Notes under the pieces: model-generated
What the model was told of the DNA's origin: nothing
What the model saw: only the letters and a program-made list of their open reading frames with translations
Databases searched by the model: none
Shown: one piece after another, positions 1 to 11,252 of the stretch
How positions within the stretch are numbered: position 1 is the stretch's first letter
Layout: each line of letters starts with the position of its first letter
NCBI GenBank assembly: GCA_025765615.1
Contig: JAIVFJ010000051.1
Coordinates: 248,001 to 312,000, forward strand
DNA from: Zopfochytrium polystomum
Taxonomy: Eukaryota > Chytridiomycota > Chytridiomycetes > Chytridiales > Chytridiaceae
DNA length: 64,000 nt
Direction of reading: 5' to 3'
Translations under genes and position numbers: made by a program

Positions 1-1677
1 TGAAGCCGATATGGGCAGGGCACTGCCAGTGATCCTCTGCCAATTGGCTCATTCCCAGGTGGCAAGCGGGTGTGACGGTTTCCCTGACGAGGTCGTATAG
101 CATACTCGGACATGAACCAGTGGAAAGTCACCGCCATACAGAATCGGACAATGATGAGTATGAGAATGACAATGAGGCAGAATGTCTGAATGATGCGGGT
201 TGCAGAACAGCCAACAGTCTCCTTATCAACATAGCCGACCATGTAGTTCTGTTGCAAGCACTTCACAACAGCCAAGCGTGTCCAGGTGTTGGAAAAAATT
301 CGTGTTGCATCCACTCCGACAGACCGAGCAACAATTTCCGCCTCAGCAGTGCCACTGGTGAATCGAGCGTCTGCTGGTGTGTTGAAGTAATCAGTCAGGT
401 TGATGACGACAGAGTTGAAGACTGTTAGAGTGTTCGGTGGGGCTGTGTTGCGAGAAATATCAGCCCAAGTAAAGAAGGTTCGGCCCCGAGGCTTCAGGCT
501 TTCTATGAGTGCAATTGGTAAGCAAGCCTGACTGGGCAATGCAAGGGCAGGAACGCCAGGATATCTGCTGCGCACAGTGCAAGCATGCTGTGGTGGATTT
601 GGAAACGGACTGCACGCAGATGCAGGAGTTTCGAAAAGCTGAGAAATGTCTGCGCCGTGCCAATCAGGTGTCAAAGTTATGCCACCGTTTCGAGATAGGA
701 GCATGCTGACATCGTCAAAGTCATAAATACTTCCAAATATTACGATTCCATCCCTGTATGCAATGCTGACGCCATCAGTCTGATTGAGAGCCGCATCCTC
801 AGAGCGGGAGACACCTCCATCCGGGCACCACGCAAGTTGTATGCCAAACGTTTCGAATCCCACCAACACCATAAGCATGGCAATGATGATGCACGATGCC
901 AACTGAGTTGGAATTATTAGAGAGCAACCTTAGCAACACACAATACCTTTTCACGAAATGCTTGCTTGACCTCTTCCGACTCCATTTTCATTCTAGTGAA
1001 AACGCAATTGCACAAAAAGGATGTCAATCCAATAGATGTAAAATGCCACCAATCGAATCCATCAGATCCATTCACATCAGACTTTCTGATGAGCGGCAAG
1101 GACGACTGCTGTATTTCGGACACTGCATCCAACAATTTAGAGGGTCTTGCTATAAAATGTCAACTCACCAGTTGCATCCTGGATTCTCCGGCGGAGAAGG
1201 CTTCGTTGTTGCAACCGCTCTGGTGCAATGGGCCTGCGGCGCCTGTTGATCTACGTTGCCAACGACTCCTTCAGGGATTATGTTCTGCATAGTCGGAACG
1301 TCCGCTTGCATAGCGGTCAACCACGGTCCGTTTGCCGTTTGACGGGTATTCGACAAAGGCGCCTTTGGCTGCTTGATGGTAGGATAATTTTCTTCGGAAA
1401 AGGATGCCGTCGCCTGACCGTGGGGTTGATGAGACTGCTCCGGCACGCCGCCCCTTCGCCACAAGGATGAAAGCGTGAAAAACGAGGTCCCCGAAGACTG
1501 AGTGCTCGCATTCGGTCGCTCAGTGCCACGGCCAAAAGTCCTGAGGGGAAAACTTTGCGAGTGCTGTCGATTATTCTGCGGCGCATCGTCCTCCAACATC
1601 GACTCGTCCACCTCGACACGGCTGTCGTCGGCGAGGAAGCTATTAATTTGCGGCTTTGGTCCGTTTCTCATTGGCAT
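1..1677 (-). CDS. Chitin synthase, division 2 (Chs3-like), N-terminal part only
   Basis: The gene enters from its start near 1677 and runs off the left edge before the catalytic domain. Chitin synthases polymerise UDP-GlcNAc into chitin at the plasma membrane. The first exon (to about 1166) is a Ser/Pro/Gln-rich disordered tail. Next comes a hydrophobic segment at about 1040-1080, then the motif AFREK. A 45-bp intron (about 903-947) follows, then a TM helix (LASCIIIAMLMVLVGFETFG), matching the family's 'AWREK...VGFLTFGF' region. After it lies a cytochrome-b5-like luminal domain (VIFGSIYDFDDV, HGADISQLF, YMVGYVDKETVGC) and another TM helix near 130-200. Exon 1 and exon 2 do not join in phase unless one base of exon 1 is surplus. 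The family call rests on this TM/b5 region; the QRRRW active-site motif lies outside the window. Confidence 0.8.
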
Positions 1678-2990
1678 GGTGGGAGCTTAGAAATTTCGGG
1701 AGGATAGTGGCCGTATCGGACCACGGCTGTACTTTGCTACGACGCTTGGTTTTCACGGCTTGCGGTTTTGTGCACCGCTGATCGCGCGTTCGACTCAGTG
1801 TAGTGACGGCAGTGCGCTTCGGCCTGTGCTCAAGGGGCTGGAGTACTAGCCGTCGAAGGGACACAGAGACGATTGGCACCGCTCGCAGCCGTTGCGCTCC
1901 GCGTCGCCGATGTTGGTGTGCAAGTGGGCGTTGGAAAAGAACGGCTCTGTGGTACGGGGCCAATGCAAGTAAAAGGGCGGGCGCCTGCCGCTTTGCAGCG
2001 GAGTTTGTTCTGATGTCGGCCGCTGCTTTGCATTTGTCGAATGATCGAATGGAAGCGCGCCTCAGCAGCGGCCGCTTGGCTATTTGTGCTGATTGCTGGG
2101 TTTCCATCAATCCATGCTTCTCGGGGCGTGCCAAAAAGCGGTGACGATGGTCGGTCGCGCGGACATTGACAGCGAAGCTTTGTGCGTTTCACGTCAGCCC
2201 GACCAATAGCCCCATTTCTGACAAGGTGGCCGAGCAGTCGGACAATTGAGTCCACCGGCGCACAACCGCTGAACTTGGTAAAGAGGCTGTTGGGATTGAG
2301 GGGCGACGACCCAGGGGCTCACGGTCCATGAGCAGTCAGGCGCTTCTCGTAGTTTTTTATCCCGGTTCCCTTTTCATCATTGCATCCTTTGATCACGGCA
2401 ACCTTTCAGAATGTTGTGGACAGTAAGATCGACCTTCAAAGAATTCCCTCTCGGCAGGTTACGTTTGCCATTAGAACGATTAGCTGAATGGTATGGTCCT
2501 CATTGTTCCACCTTTGCCCCTGTGCTAATCGAGTTCTGCTTCCGCACCGGTGGCGGTATCGAAGCGTTGGCAGTAAGAACGCAGATACGGTTTCAGCATT
2601 CTGCCGTCTGAGGTCATCAGAAACACAGGAAACAGGATTGCCCCAAGGTCCTGACAGCCATAAAACCGAGAAGCACTTAACGGCTAAGAGAAGCCCGGCT
2701 TTATCAGTTCTCGAACACATCAGTACTGGAGGATTTTTAAGTTCGACCTTCTGTGGGACAGAACTGTTGTTGCGTCATGGTTGGTGGGTGACCAACCAAC
2801 GAAGCACCAGCCATCTATCTCACCTACGTGAGATGCAGGTTCAAAGTGCTGGAAGAGTGCGACGATCAAAAGATTGCTCGCATCATTTGGGAACAGTCTA
2901 TGCTATCGCCCAGTGACTGCTTAATAGTGATTATCGTTTTTCTCCTCTTCCGACCCGTGTCAAAGACGGCAAGTCACGTGCTTAGATTGT

Positions 2991-3031
<41 letters not shown>

Positions 3032-3082
3032 AAGACAGACCGAGGGACAGAGGGCAGCTTATGGAGAAGAAAGAAGCGCAAA
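1678..3082. other. Intergenic region between divergent chitin synthase and succinyl-CoA ligase genes
   Basis: About 1.4 kb that should hold the 5' regions of both divergent genes. Open frames on both strands here (for example 1803-2144 plus and 1830-2255 minus) have arginine-rich, low-information translations typical of GC-rich non-coding DNA, and show no recognisable domain. A GA microsatellite lies near its right end. I see no convincing gene. Confidence 0.6.
2993..3027. repeat. (GA)n microsatellite
   Basis: About 17 uninterrupted GA dinucleotides roughly 55 bp upstream of the succinyl-CoA ligase start codon, probably in its promoter or 5' UTR. Frames through it give runs of Arg-Glu or Ser-Leu and are not genes. 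Confidence 0.95.
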
Positions 3083-4898
3083 ATGTTGTCGTCTCTGTCG
3101 TCGAGGGCACCCGCGCTGCTGTTCCGACCCGTCCCGCTCGTGGCCGCCACCACGCGCCGCTCGGCCCTCGCGGTAAACCACCCTATCCCCCCCCTTCCCA
3201 CCATCATCCTCTCATCGCATCGCGCGCTGTCATACACGCTTATGGGCGCCCACCACCCGCCGCCAGCGATCTTCTTTTCCCTCCAGCTCTACTTCTCTTG
3301 CATCCATCGTCCTCCCTTTTTCCAGCCCTCCACGCGACCGCGATCACCGCCGCCCCTCTGTTTCGCTAAACTTCATTCTTGCGCAACTTCATGATGAACA
3401 CAGCTCGCCGCCAACCCCACACGAGTCCAGTCGCGCAATCTTTCCATCCATGAGTACCTGTCCATGAACCTCTTGAACGAGTACGGCTGTCAAAGTCCCC
3501 CGCGGAGCTGCAGCAAAGACTCCCGCGGAGGCGGAAGCCGTCGCAAAATCCCTCGGAACCGACGACCTCGTCATCAAGGCGCAGGTCCTGGCCGGCGGTC
3601 GCGGCAAGGGGCCACTTTGACTCTGGCCTCAAAGGCGGCGTTCGCGTCGTCTACAGCCCCGAGGAGGTCAAAATGTTTGCCGAGAAGATGCTCGGCCACA
3701 AGCTCATCACGAAGCAGACGGGCGCGGCCGGTCGCATCTGCAATGCCGTCTACGTCGTCGAGCGCCTCTACGTCCGCCGCGAATTCTACTTTGCCATCGT
3801 CCAGGATCGCGCGAACCAGGGCCCCGTCATCATCGCGTCCTCCCAGGGCGGCATGGACATTGAGACCGTCGCCCACGAGAACCCAGACGCAATCGTCACC
3901 CTTCCCGTCAACATCAACAAGGGCCTCAGTCGCGCGGACGCCGTCACCGTTGCCGAAAAGCTGGGCTTCCACGGCGAGGGCGTCCAAAAGGCCGCCGACA
4001 TTTTCGAGAAGCTGTACAAAATCTTTGTCGAAAAGGACGCGACCATGATCGAGATCAACCCTATGGCCGAGATTGCCAACGGCGAAGTCATGTGCATGGA
4101 CGCGAAGTTTGGCTTCGACGACAACGCTGAGTTCCGCCAAAGCGCTGTTTTCAACCTGCGCGATACGACCCAGGAGGACCCCCGCGAGGTCGCTGCGGCA
4201 GAGTGGTAATACGATCTGCCTTGAAGACTTTTGTTGGCCCACGCTTTTTTGACAAGTTCCCCGTTTTTCCTCCTTGTGCAGGAACCTGAACTACATCGGT
4301 TTGGATGGCCACATTGGTTGCCTCGGTACGCGTACTCTTTGGCAACTCTGACCGAAGGAATGCCTCCCTTTCTAAATTCTCTTTGTTGAATGACTGCAGT
4401 CAACGGTGCTGGTCTCGCAATGGCCACAATGGACATCATCAAGCTGCACGGTGGTGACCCCGCCAACTTCTTGGACGTTGGCGGTGGTGCCAACGCTCAA
4501 CAGGTAGCGGAGGCGTTCAAAATCATTAGCGCCGACCCCCGCGTAAGTCCTTCCTCTCATAATTTTTGCGACGCTGTCATTAAAAGGTTATACTTCTCAC
4601 CTTTCGAATTTAGGTTACCGCCATCCTTGTCAACATCTTCGGCGGTATCATGCGGTGCGACATTATCGCACAGGGTATCATTGAGGCCGTGAAGCAGCTT
4701 GGCCTCAACCTGCCGCTTGTTGTCCGTCTCCAGGGCACCGAAGTCGACGCTGCCAAGAAGCTCATTGCAGAGTCAGGTCTCCGCATGTTCTCCATCGACG
4801 ACCTGGACGAAGCAGCGTCCAAGGCTGTCCAAATGTCCAAGATCGTGCAACTGGGTCGGGACGCTGGCGTGAGCGTCAAGTTCGAACTGCCCATTTGA
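3083..4898 (+). CDS. LSC2: Succinate-CoA ligase (succinyl-CoA synthetase) beta subunit, mitochondrial
   Basis: TCA-cycle enzyme that interconverts succinyl-CoA and succinate with nucleoside triphosphate formation in the mitochondrial matrix; beta partner of the alpha subunit. Five exons fit: 3083-3172, 3431-4205, 4282-4325, 4400-4542, 4614-4898, giving about 444 aa, normal for the family. Exon 1 encodes an Arg/Ala/Ser-rich matrix-targeting peptide. Mature protein begins with [13 protein letters not shown], then an ATP-grasp domain with GGRGKG, then [11 protein letters not shown], then the C-terminal ligase domain with [12 protein letters not shown] and [16 protein letters not shown]. Two extra single bases break the frame in exon 2: one at 3488 (between EYG and VKVPRG) and one in the G run 3608-3611 (GRGKG to HFDSGLKGG). 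With both discounted, all exon phases close exactly. Either assembly insertions or real frameshifts; the rest of the gene looks intact. Confidence 0.93.
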
Positions 4899-5271
4899 AG
4901 AGGGGAATGCTTTTTCTTTCCTCTCCTTTCCCCTTCCTCTTTCTATTTCCTGGAAGTTTAAGGCGTGCGGATGGTTTCCACACTCTTTTCCAGCGTTCCC
5001 GATTTCGTTTCAATGTCCCTTTTTTTTGTGCTGTTGCCTTCCACTCCATCACGGCCCAACCTCCCACGGGCGGTATAATGGGTGATCTCATGTATCATGT
5101 GTTTTGCGGGGGTTCACGGTGACAATCCTTATCCTCGCAGCATGAATTCGGTAAACTCATCTTGCTTCGAGATCCCCGCCGAGGAGGAGAAGAAAGCTTA
5201 ACGAGCAGACAAGAGTGGGCAGTTCGAGCGCGAAGACACCGGAAAAGTGTTCCAAATTGTCAGACCATGTG
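4899..5271. other. Spacer between succinyl-CoA ligase and membrane protein A
   Basis: About 370 bp, pyrimidine-rich just after the stop codon (likely 3' UTR). No gene or recognisable site seen. Confidence 0.5.
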
Positions 5272-6979
5272 ATGAGTGCAGCGGGCCTCCTTCGAGCACT
5301 CGCACTATTAACGGCATGCACTGCTTCCAGCGTGGCAGTTATCGTGCTGCTGAACGCGGCTGAGGGGCGCTTACATCAGATCGGCAGCCCACATCCGCCC
5401 GACGGCGTCAGCCTCTACGTCCTGGGGACAGCTGCGTGCCTTTCGATGGGGGGTCATGCCCTGACGGAGGGGACGAAGTCACTCACAGAGGGTCTCCACC
5501 TGGCATGGCACTGGCTGATCGTTGCCGCCGAAATCCTCGCACTTGCTCTTGTTGGCGCGTTCGGTCCAAGCAGGGCAGTCGTGGTGGCGTGTGCGGTGCT
5601 GGTCCGCTTCCCAGGTGAATCAAAACGCAGTAAACTCAGGCAACGTTTCTTTCTCACTTTGATTCACCTTCCTTGTGCGAAAACAGGCAGCGTGCCGCCT
5701 TGGTACATTAGACAAAAGGGAGAAGCAAAGATCGCTCGACGCATCGCCATGGCCGTCGTCGTTACGCTCTTCCTCTCCTTCTTCGAGTTCGCCCTGCCGC
5801 TCCTGTTTGTAACCTCACTCGCCGCCTCCAACGTCAAAACCCAAAACGAGTCGGTGCACTGGCTCGCCGTCTTTGCAATCCTCGTCGCCTCGTTCGCCGT
5901 CCGGCAGGCGTTCGGCGTCGTGCTGGCAGGCGCCGTCACGGCGACCGCGAAGCGCAGGGCGTCGTCGCCGAACATGGCGCTGAGCCCAGCCAAGGTGGTT
6001 TCGGAGGTCGCCGAGTACGACAACATTGAGACCACGCCGATTCAGCGGCAGCAGCAGCTGCGGAGGAGGTCGGCGTGGTCGAGTTCTCTGACGATTGTCT
6101 CCGACGAGAGTCCGAAGACGCAGTTCTTGCTCCGCATCTCGACGCTGTTTCCGATTTCAATAAGTTAGTGGGAGCAGTCGTTTTGTTCAGAATCAGCTTT
6201 GTTTGGACCAGCTAAAACAATAATCACCGGCATTTTCCACGGCCCCCTCCCCTAAACAAACGCAGTGTTCAACATCACCCCACTCGTCAGCATCCTCCTC
6301 CTCCCACCCACCCAAGAGCCCCTCGTCGCCACCTTCTCCCTCCTCTTCCTCCTCCAAAAGCCGCTGTTCCGCCTCGCCGCGCTCCTTGTCGCGACCGCCC
6401 GCGACCCCTCCGTGCCCTTCCGCGCCCGCCTCCGCTCCCACCGCGACGCGCGCAAGAACCTCGCATTCCTCCTCCACGAGCTCGCCGCCGCCCCGGCGTC
6501 CGTCGCCACCGCCACCACCACCGCGGTCTTGATCGTCGCCGCGGGCGGTGGCACCGGCGGTCGCGACTGCGCGCGCGTGGCGCGCGTGGACGGTGCCAGC
6601 GGTACAGCGGCGGCGGAGGGGGCAGACGCGGCGCGGATCGCGGCGCGCGCGGTGGTGCTGGCCGCGTGCGCGGTCGCTGTGGAGGGGTGGGCGGTGTGGG
6701 CGGAGGTGCGCGCGCGGCGGCGCGAGGCGCGGCGGGTTGCTGCCACCTCCGCCGCAGGAGTAGTTGTTGACATCGGTGGCGCGGGCGACGGCGGCAGCGG
6801 GGATCCGGAGGCTCTTCCTCTTCCTCCGCCGCCGCCGGTGGATGGCCCAGTTTGACGACGAGCTGGCGTTTTTGCCTTTAATATGGGCGGTCGGGGCTGG
6901 GTTCCTCGCCGCGGTTCCCGGGCTGGCGGTGTTTGTGTTTGAGCGGGGCGCGTTTGGGGGCGGGTGCGAGCGGGTGTAG
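5272..6979 (+). CDS. Polytopic membrane protein A, unrecognised family (paralog of the gene at 11253)
   Basis: I do not recognise the family. Three exons: 5272-5614, 5687-6163 and 6266 onward. The start at 5272 is the first ATG in frame and sits just before the first hydrophobic helix. Roughly seven or more hydrophobic segments are visible (for example LYVLGTAACLSMGGHAL, WLIVAAEILALALVGAFG, VVVTLFLSFFEFALPLLFV, WLAVFAILVASFAVRQAFG). The last exon is Ala/Arg/Gly-rich with a TM helix near the C-terminus. Both intron positions and phases match those of the paralog at 11253, which supports the model. Exon 3 hits TGA at 6853, but the matching C-terminal helix (LAFLPLIWAVGAGFLAAVPG) continues in the +1 frame to 6979, so one base is apparently surplus near 6830-6852. 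Without a shift the protein would end at 6855. Could be a transporter or a sensory multipass protein; no signature decides. Confidence 0.7.
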
Positions 6980-7320
6980 ATGGATTTGTCGTTTATCCGT
7001 CCGTACACGAGTAAGTGTGGCTTTTGGTGCTGGCTTTTTATTTACCGCGCGCGAGCGCAGAAATGAGTGAAACCCGACAGACGAGTAGGGCGTGCTGATA
7101 TCCTGTTCATAGAATGCCGGGCATATGATTTTGAACAGGCCTTGTTATCCGTCACTGAGCTCAAGAACACGACAACTGTTCAACTGCTGTTCAAGACGAG
7201 AAAGAAACAGCCATTGAACAAATTAAGCAAAATTGTTTGATTTGTGTTGCCCTGTCCTATCTTTGACAAGGACCATCCGGACAGATCCTCCACAACACAA
7301 GCCAACTCCGGCCGGACACG
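6980..7320. other. Spacer upstream of MCM7
   Basis: About 340 bp, AT-richer than its surroundings; presumably holds the 3' end of gene A and the MCM7 promoter. No specific site identified. Confidence 0.5.
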
Positions 7321-10300
7321 ATGGCAGCGGCGCGTCGAGGCAACGGGACGGCGACGTCGTCGGCCACCTTCATCAACGTCAACTACCAGATGGACTTGGG
7401 TGAGACAGCCACACACTACAAACAGCGGTTCGCCACGCGTACAGCTGGCGCTGATGCGCTCTTGTTTTACCGTGCAGAGAGAATCTCGAGCTTCCTCAAC
7501 AAGTTTGCCAGCAGCGAGCTGGACGACATGGGCGAGAAAGTCATCAAGTACAAGGCGCTTATCGTGAGTACCGATACGCAGCCGAAGAGTGGAAAAAAAA
7601 CACCTGCAGATCTCCATCTGTGCGTTTCCACAATCCTTCCTTAACCACCAATCCCCCCCACCCCCCGCGTTTCGCAGAACGAGGTCTCAGAGAGGTTAGC
7701 CACCTCAATTACGATCGACCTTGACGATCTCCTCATAGTGAGTTCGAGGTCGCGAGATAATTCCAGTTGTGTTCTTTTCAGCTAAACACACCATCCGTTG
7801 CCCGCTTCAAGTTCGACAATGGTGACGACGGTTTGGTCCGAAACATTGAACATAACACCAGCCGCTATATTTCGCTCTTTTGTGACGCAATCGACGCCAT
7901 CATGCCGACAAACAATGAGCGGGTTGGTAAAAAATGTTGTCTTCTTTGCAACTTCTTCCTCCCGATTACGATGACTGAGAGATCTTGCTTTCAGCCCGGC
8001 CCCGACAGCAATCCCATCGACGTCGTGATTTACCAACGACAGCAGCGCGAGATAGATGCAGAGGACGGCGTCCAAGTTTTTCCAAAGTCGCTGACACGCC
8101 GCTAGTAAGGATGCCGTTGTTTCAACACGAAAAAAGTCACGCAAACAAGTCGTCTAACGGGTATTGCTTTCACAGCACTGTGTTTTTCAAGCCGCGGACC
8201 AAGCACAGGGCCCTCACGATCCGTGACGTCAAGGGCTCTTCTCTTGGCCGATTGGTGACTATCAAAGGGATGGTTACCCGCGTGAGCACCGTCCGTCCGA
8301 TGGTCAAGGTTATTGCATTCAGTTGCGACCGCTGCGGAAACGAAAATTTCGAGGACGTGACAAAGTCCACCTACACCCCTCTTACCGAATGCGGCTCGGC
8401 TATCTGCAAGCGCAACAAGGTCAAGGGGAAGCTGTTTATGCAAACGCGGTCGACAAAGTTTGTGAAGTTTCAGGAGATTAAAGTGCAGGAGCTGGTACGC
8501 TTTTTTCTTTTTTTCTTTTTTTTCTTTTCTTTGGTGGGTTTTCTTTTCGATGATCAACTAACCGTTAATTGGCAGACGGATCAAGTTCCGATGGGACACA
8601 TTCCTCGGTCAATGACTGTTCACTTGTATGAAGATCTTACACGCATGGTCTCTCCCGGCGATGCCGTCCACATCACGGGAATCTTCCTCCCCGCGCCTTA
8701 CACTGGGTTTCAAGCTATTCGTGCTGGACTTCTCACAGACACCTATTTGGAAGGCCAGCACATTGTGCAGCTCAAAAAACATTATGCCCAGATGGAAATC
8801 ACAGACCAAATCAAGTACGAGATTCGAAAACTTCACGAAATCGAGGACCTCTACGGCGTGCTGTCGCGAAGTATCGCACCAGAAATTTACGGACACGAGG
8901 ACGTGAAAAAGGCGCTCCTTCTCATGCTTGTTGGAAGCCCCACCCTTCAAACCGACGACGGCATGAAAATTCGCGGCGACCTGAACATCTGCTTGATGGG
9001 AGATCCCGGAGTCGCCAAGTCGCAGCTGCTCAAGTATATTAGTAAAATAGCACCTCGCGGCGTTTACACCACTGGGCGAGGAAGTTCGGGTGTTGGTCTC
9101 ACCGCGAGCGTCATGCGCGATCCAGTTACGGACGAGATGGTTCTCGAAGGAGGAGCTTTGGTGCTGGCCGATAATGGGATTGCCTGTATTGACGAGTTTG
9201 ACAAAATGGACGAAAACGACCGCACAGCGATTCATGAAGTCATGGAGCAGCAAACAATCAGCATTAGCAAGGTTTGTGCGGGTGCCTGTGTTCCACCTCC
9301 CCCTTTTTCCATTTTTTCTCTGTCCTCGTCCTCTTGACACTTGTTTCGACTTGCCAACCACTCCAGGCCGGAATCACGACCACCCTGAACGCACGCACAT
9401 CCATACTCGCAGCGGCCAACCCGCAATTCGGTCGTTACAACACGCGGCTGCGTCCGACGGAGAACATCAACCTCCCAGCAGCGCTGCTCAGTCGATTCGA
9501 TGTGCTGTTTCTGATCCTGGACAAGCCCGACTTTGAAGACGACATTCGCCTGGCCACGCACGTGACGTACGTGCACCAGAACAACCGCCACATGGAGCGC
9601 CAGGGCGAGCAGAACGCGGTCGACCCGACCATTCTCAAGTGCTACATTTCCATGGCCCGCAGCGTCGCCCCGCGCCTGACGGCAAAGACGGCGGGCTTTT
9701 TGGTGAACGCGTACGCCCACTTGAGGCAGCGCGAGGACGTGTCGGAGCTGCAGTATACGTGCGCCAGGACGCTTTTGAGTTTGATTCGGATGGCGACAGC
9801 GCTGGTGAGATTTCGTTCCCCAATATTCTTTTTTTTTTTTTTTGTTTCGCGCGTTTTGTTCACCCTTACGCCCGGCATTGTTGATGTGGTAGGCGAGACT
9901 TCGGTTCTCCGAGGACGTGGACGAAGGCGACGTCGAAGAGGCGCTCCGGCTTTTGGAAGTCAGCAAGGCGTCGGTGAATAACAAGGTCGCTGGGAAGGCC
10001 GAGTGAGTGGGAAAAATCCTTCCTTTTGTTATTTGGTTGGTTCTGAATTTAATATAACCCTAGGGATCCCATATCGGCGATTTACCGCATTATCCGAGAA
10101 ATGTCGAGCGAGGGCCGCTCGGCTGGAGAGATTGCCAAGGAAGTCGAGTAAGCTTGCCTTGCTCTTTGAGATTCCTTACCCTTTTTTTTTTTTTTTTCCG
10201 CTTGCGGATTTGGTTTGTTGTTGACTGTTTCCCCCGCCAGCATTCCAAACATCCGGTCGCGGATTACGGCGCGCGGCTTTGGTGACGACGACCTGCAGCG

Positions 10301-10616
10301 CTGCATCGAGCACTACTCTGATGCCAACCTGTGGATGGTGGGGCGCAACGGCCAAGCCCTTGTGTGGGTCACTGCCGACGATGATGACGAGGAGGAGGAT
10401 GACAGTAATGCCGACCCAGTGAGTCACGTTGGTTGCGCGGTTTGCTTTGGCTGCTTTGTTCGCTTGTTGTTGCGCGTCATGTCTGACCGCGCTGCCCTTC
10501 TTCTCCCACTCAACTCAACTCGCCCACTCCGACCGCCACTCGCTTTCCATTTCCCGTGCGGGGGCCGAACGTTCCATTTGGTTGCCCCTCCGCAGGATTA
10601 CGCCCGCCGCCGCTGA
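7321..10616 (+). CDS. MCM7: DNA replication licensing factor MCM7
   Basis: Subunit of the nuclear MCM2-7 replicative helicase. About a dozen exons. The N-terminal domain ([31 protein letters not shown]) is followed by the MCM OB fold with its zinc motif (CDRCG ... CGSAICKRN, 8320-8420), [12 protein letters not shown], and after an in-frame T-rich intron (about 8495-8574) [12 protein letters not shown], a hallmark of the family. The AAA+ core has Walker [15 protein letters not shown], Walker [13 protein letters not shown], sensor [10 protein letters not shown] and arginine-finger region [33 protein letters not shown] and the winged-helix tail ([17 protein letters not shown] to 10390) assign it to MCM7. 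The last exon is only DYARRR plus stop. No frameshift is needed. It is bracketed by the two paralogous membrane-protein genes. Confidence 0.97.
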
Positions 10617-10795
10617 TTGGAACACGGGTCCGGAAAAATGTCTAAAACGTCGTGCTCCAAATCTGCTTTTGCCTGCTGCACAGAACCTATCAGCAGCTGC
10701 ATTTGTATTGTTTGTTCCTTTTCCCTTCTGTTTTTCTTGTAGGCATAATGACACGGAAGAAAAAAAAACACGCACTAGCCGACTTTCTCTTGCGC

Positions 10796-11143
10796 TCATA
10801 CAGCAACTGTTTCGCCAGATTGAGAAATCGCCTCCTCTTCCTCACTCACAGCACTAAACTCTTCGCCAAGTCGTTTTAGTTTCACTCGTGTCACCTGTGT
10901 CGTACTGTAGCAAGCACGCTCGGCGGGAGCGGCACGACAGCGGGGTAGGAAGCCGGTGAAATCGTCCCGGAGAGCGACGATCATGCTGTTGTAACAGTCG
11001 GCGTCAAAGAGAATGCTGCGGTCCAGCTCGTTGCTGTCGCCCGCTGCACTGCCGCACGACGAAAGCTCCCCGCCGTCGCTGTCGCCGCCGCACTGCCGCT
11101 CTCGCTGTTGGGCAATGTCGAAGGTACGTACTGTGACGTTCAA
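10796..11143 (-). CDS. Hypothetical small protein, convergent to MCM7
   Basis: An uninterrupted 115-codon frame from ATG at 11143 to a stop at 10796. The translation has balanced composition with an acidic N-terminal part, a central segment (ELDRSILFDADCYNSMIVAL, then FTGFLP) and a helix-prone acidic tail (EEFSAVSEEEEAISQ). It reads more like protein than the shadow frames around it. It would converge on MCM7 (180 bp apart) and diverge from membrane protein B with only about 110 bp between start codons. I do not recognise it; it may be one exon of a longer gene or spurious. Confidence 0.33.
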   Translation of the reverse strand: MNVTVRTFDIAQQRERQCGGDSDGGELSSCGSAAGDSNELDRSILFDADCYNSMIVALRDDFTGFLPRCRAAPAERACYSTTQVTRVKLKRLGEEFSAVSEEEEAISQSGETVAV

Positions 11144-11252
11144 TGCTTCAGCGGGAGTCGCCTGCCCGCCTCTACCCCGCCGCGTTTCGAACTGCCCAAC
11201 CCACCTGCTCTATGTTCCACCATCATATTATTTTCTCCGACAATTTTTGGCA

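Noticed and set aside
1643..2255. Two overlapping open frames on the minus strand upstream of chitin synthase
   Set aside because: Arg/Pro/Ala-rich translations with no domain; typical of GC-rich non-coding DNA. An upstream chitin synthase exon cannot be excluded but nothing supports it.
2488..2916. 142-codon plus-strand open frame
   Set aside because: No coherent composition, no domain, no splice context.
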